Below are positions 7,046 through 9,345 of a DNA stretch of 9,345 nucleotides, piece after piece (position 1 is the stretch's first letter; each line of letters opens with the position of its first letter). The stretch lies in contig JAGLFI010000034.1 of assembly GCA_023144585.1 (NCBI GenBank), forward strand, positions 1 to 9,345, given 5' to 3'. Under the pieces are notes generated by a model. The model had not been told where the DNA came from, searched no databases, and was given only the letters and a program-made list of their open reading frames with translations. The stretch is from Desulfobacula sp. GTDB lineage: Bacteria; Desulfobacterota; Desulfobacteria; Desulfobacterales; Desulfobacteraceae. The position numbers and the translations under genes are program-made.

Positions 7046-8770
7046 TCAGTATGGAAGTTTAATGACAAATTTGGTGTTTTTATCGGGAGTGGATTCCACC
7101 GTCATTTCACCTTTATGATCCTTGACAATAATAAAATAAGAGACGGAAAGGCCAAGTCCTGTGCCTTTATTCACCGGTTTGGTGGTAAAAAAAGGTTCAA
7201 ACATTCTTTTTTGGACCTCTTCATCCATTTCCGGACCATTGTCTTCAATTTCAATACAGGCCATAGTGTTTTTTTTATAAAGCCGTAATATAAACCGGGG
7301 CATAAAGGAATCTTTTTTCATTTCAAACATAGCCTCAGCCCCATTTTTTAAAATCTTTAAAAAAACCTGCTGGATTTTGCTTTTATCACAAAGGACAGGG
7401 GGTGTGGATGCATCAAATTTTTCAATGATGTTGATGAGTTTGAAATCATATTGCTTTTTAAGATTATAATCACTTTTGGCAAGTTCAATAGTTTCCCTTA
7501 ACAGCTTTGAAAGATCATGGGTTTCTAATATAGAATCACTTTTTCTTGCAAAAGAAAGCATGTTTGCAACGATTCTTGCAGCCCGGTTCCCTGTATCATT
7601 GATCATGTTCAGCATGTTAAGAACACCCCTCTTTTCCATATAATCCCGGAGATCCTTCAGTGAGATGCCGACTTCTTCTGCTGCCTTTTCATTGGCCGGC
7701 AAATCCTGGCAAATTCTATTGTAAATAACTTGCGCATTCTGTATCATACCGGCAAGGGGATTATTGATTTCATGGGCCATTCCTGCGGCAAGTCCTCCAA
7801 TGGAAAGCATTTTTTCAGACTGTATCATCATTTCTTCCAGGCAAATTTTATCTGTGATGTCGTCCATGCGGATTACAACCCCATCAACCCTGTTGATGAT
7901 CAAAGGATAAATGATAATATCCTCGTATCGTGTTTCATTACCGGTAAAATATTTCTGTTTTAATCTGGTTTTAATTTTGTTGGATCGAATGCTCTCTTTT
8001 ATCTGATCCATATTTTGGGAGAGTCTCGGGAAGACATCTACAAGACTCTTTCCTTTTGCATCCGCTGCTTTGACACCAGTTTCAAGCTCTGCCTGTAAAT
8101 TCCACTGGGTGACAAACCCTTTTTTATCCACGCCGACAAGTATGGATGGCATTGAGTTAATGATATTGTAAAGATAATTTTTTAGCATATCGCGTTCATC
8201 AAGAGATTGTTTCCGTTCAATGGCCAGGGCAATCTGGTTGGATACGGATATGAGAATATCAAGATCCTTACGGCTGAAATAATTCGGATTGTCGTAGCAT
8301 TGCACAGCAATGATCCCAAACGGCACTTTTCTTTTGAGTAAAGGAACACCCAGCCAGATTTTAGGTGTGGTTCCCAGTATTTTCCCTTGGGCAGCTCTTT
8401 TATTTAACTGGGATTCATTCAAAAAAAGGGGGATTTTTTTTTGTAAGACCTCCCCGGTTAATGAGTTGGTTTCGGTAAAATAATCCTCGTATTCCGAATA
8501 TCCATCATATTGATCCACAAAAAAGGGAATCGAAATTTTGTTAGTTTTTGCTTTATAAATAGCAATGTATAAGTTGGGCAAGCCCATAAGTCTGTCCAGG
8601 GATTTATAGATAGACTGATATAACTCATTCAAATCTGTTGTTATATTGACAGCATTTGAAATATCAAAAAGGGTTCGGGTCAGTTTTTCAGAGAATGATT
8701 TTTGATCTGCCTTTTCTTCAAGTTCTATAACCCGCTGTTCAAGTTCCTCATATGTTGGTTTGTTATCCAT
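7046..8770 (-). CDS. Cytosolic GAF-PAS sensor histidine kinase
   Basis: Two-component sensor kinase; signal and partner are unknown. Residue numbers count from an alternative GTG one codon upstream (8773). I choose the ATG at 8770 because AAGGA (8777-8781) sits six bases before it, against three for the GTG. Order: charged coiled coil (about 8-26); GAF domain (about 28-188, with LGVPLLKR and FGIIAVQCYDNP); PAS domain (about 200-312); HisKA (about 320-412) with the phospho-acceptor in GMAHEINNPL (His334) and the long spacer typical of this kinase subgroup; HATPase_c (about 463-575) with N box LKNGAEAM (Asn477), FEPFFTTK and GTGLGLS. The G1 box reads DNGPEMDEE, with Glu515 where relatives have Gly. 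No membrane segment or signal peptide is seen, so it senses inside the cell. No response regulator is in the window. It heads the leftward cluster, 35 bp before nnr. Confidence 0.94.
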   Translation of the reverse strand: MDNKPTYEELEQRVIELEEKADQKSFSEKLTRTLFDISNAVNITTDLNELYQSIYKSLDRLMGLPNLYIAIYKAKTNKISIPFFVDQYDGYSEYEDYFTETNSLTGEVLQKKIPLFLNESQLNKRAAQGKILGTTPKIWLGVPLLKRKVPFGIIAVQCYDNPNYFSRKDLDILISVSNQIALAIERKQSLDERDMLKNYLYNIINSMPSILVGVDKKGFVTQWNLQAELETGVKAADAKGKSLVDVFPRLSQNMDQIKESIRSNKIKTRLKQKYFTGNETRYEDIIIYPLIINRVDGVVIRMDDITDKICLEEMMIQSEKMLSIGGLAAGMAHEINNPLAGMIQNAQVIYNRICQDLPANEKAAEEVGISLKDLRDYMEKRGVLNMLNMINDTGNRAARIVANMLSFARKSDSILETHDLSKLLRETIELAKSDYNLKKQYDFKLINIIEKFDASTPPVLCDKSKIQQVFLKILKNGAEAMFEMKKDSFMPRFILRLYKKNTMACIEIEDNGPEMDEEVQKRMFEPFFTTKPVNKGTGLGLSVSYFIIVKDHKGEMTVESTPDKNTKFVIKLPY

Positions 8771-8804
8771 CACATGTCCTTAAGTTTATGTAAAGCAAAT
8801 CCTT

Positions 8805-8833
8805 TTTAAATACGCCAGGATGTGTGTTAACAA
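8805..8833 (-). promoter_or_regulatory. Candidate sigma-70-type promoter for the histidine kinase cluster
   Basis: On the minus strand, TTGTTA (8828-8833) and TTTAAA (8805-8810) are separated by 17 bases, each matching four of six consensus bases. This would give a leader of roughly 30 bases before the kinase ATG. It is the best pair I find in the 130-bp gap between the DUF2804 remnant and the kinase, but the region is AT-rich and such matches arise easily by chance. Confidence 0.25.
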
Positions 8834-8900
8834 AGAAATCAAGTTAGTCTTACATAATTATATTTAAATTAAAAGCCAATTATACGGGATTGCAGGCATT

Positions 8901-9345
8901 TTACCATTTGGCAAAATGTTCTTCAACCACACCACCGACAGAAGAAAGATGAAAACTGCGATTGTCCTGTATTTTAATTGAACCCTCAAATGAGCCGCAG
9001 GGCTGAATGAATTTACTTTTGATAATACCAAGATTGTCATTTGCTTTTCTAATGCCTTACGGCATGAACCTAAGATTGATAAAATCATCTTTGCTCTTGA
9101 TCTGCCAGGGAATTTCAGGCTTTTTTGAATCATATGTAAATGTAATTTCACCCTGTTTTAAGGGAGTCCCGTTAATCCAGACGGTATTTTCCAGCAAACC
9201 GTTTTCATATACACCCGAGGAAAAATTAAACCCGATTTGAGTTTCGTCGTCTGCAAAGCCTGCGCCACATGCCCAGTTCCAGAATGTTCGTCTGGGGTAA
9301 AATCCATTGGTCCAGTCAAATACAGCAAATGTATTTTCAGATGCA
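8901..9345 (-). pseudogene. DUF2804-family protein, C-terminal part, interrupted by an in-frame TAA
   Basis: Reading the minus strand from 9344 gives an open frame of 95 codons, then TAA (9057-9059), then 51 more codons to a final TAA (8901-8903). The first stretch has FDWTNGFYPRRTFWNWACG, an IGFNF strand, YENGLLENTVWINGT, IPWQIKS and INLRFMP. The second has GIRKANDNLGIIKSKFIQP, GSFEGSIKI and GGVVEEHFAKW. Together these match, in order and spacing, the C-terminal half of DUF2804 proteins as I remember them (GFN, EN..W, PW, L.F.P.G.R, S.F.QP.G, EDH..W). The family is uncharacterised. The stop falls where relatives have an acidic or polar residue between Pro and Gly, so one base change (for example GAA or CAA to TAA) explains it. 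No frame change is needed. The 5' end lies outside the window. A base error in the assembly is the main alternative to a true nonsense pseudogene. Confidence 0.72.

Noticed and set aside
8854..8884. Two abutting AT-only palindromes (ATAATTAT and ATTTAAAT) and a distant AATTAT repeat, considered as an operator or terminator
   Set aside because: They contain only A and T in an AT-rich spacer, are too short and too low in complexity to separate from chance, and give no GC stem for a terminator.
9057..9059. Stop-codon recoding (selenocysteine or pyrrolysine) in the DUF2804 frame
   Set aside because: The codon is TAA. Known recoding in these bacteria uses TGA (Sec) or TAG (Pyl), and the family has no Cys or Lys pattern here that would call for it.
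8864..9151. A 95-codon minus-strand open frame starting with ATG at 9151
   Set aside because: It is out of frame with the DUF2804-like translation that covers the same bases, its product has no recognisable motif, and the DUF2804 match explains the region better.

Overview
This window looks like chromosome from a moderately AT-rich Gram-negative bacterium. The best guess is a sulfate-reducing Desulfobacterota of the Desulfobacteraceae type. Three things suggest this: protein-level resemblance, the nnr-tsaE-lysC gene order (which I recall from deltaproteobacteria such as Geobacter), and a PAS/GAF histidine kinase of the 'AAGMAHEINNPL' class common in that group. The assignment is from memory and not verified. 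I see no phage, insertion sequence, CRISPR array, tRNA or rRNA.

The left part (1-3723) reads rightward. It holds the last three quarters of an RND-family inner-membrane efflux permease, whose frame is open to the window edge. After 13 bp comes a small NAD-type Rossmann protein with two cysteine clusters and no assigned function. After another 36 bp comes pyrF, encoding orotidine 5'-phosphate decarboxylase. The spacing suggests one transcript.

The middle and right part (3732-8770) reads leftward and looks like a four-gene operon. In transcription order it is a cytosolic GAF-PAS sensor histidine kinase, bifunctional nnr (repair of hydrated NAD(P)H), tsaE (tRNA t6A ATPase, start overlapping the nnr stop by ATGA) and lysC (aspartokinase). 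lysC carries a very strong in-frame internal Shine-Dalgarno/ATG, suggesting separate synthesis of its regulatory beta subunit. lysC and pyrF converge with only 8 bp between them and no convincing terminator.

At the right edge (8901-9345, leftward) is the C-terminal part of a DUF2804-family gene. It is missed by simple ORF calling because an in-frame TAA (9057-9059) interrupts an otherwise intact, family-like reading frame. This is probably a recent nonsense pseudogene or a base error.

Most of the window is housekeeping. The items most worth a second look are the interrupted DUF2804 gene, the internal lysC start, the cysteine-rich Rossmann protein, and the kinase with an altered ATP-binding G1 box heading a metabolic/RNA-modification operon without a response regulator. 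I found no convincing evidence of a wholly new multi-gene system.
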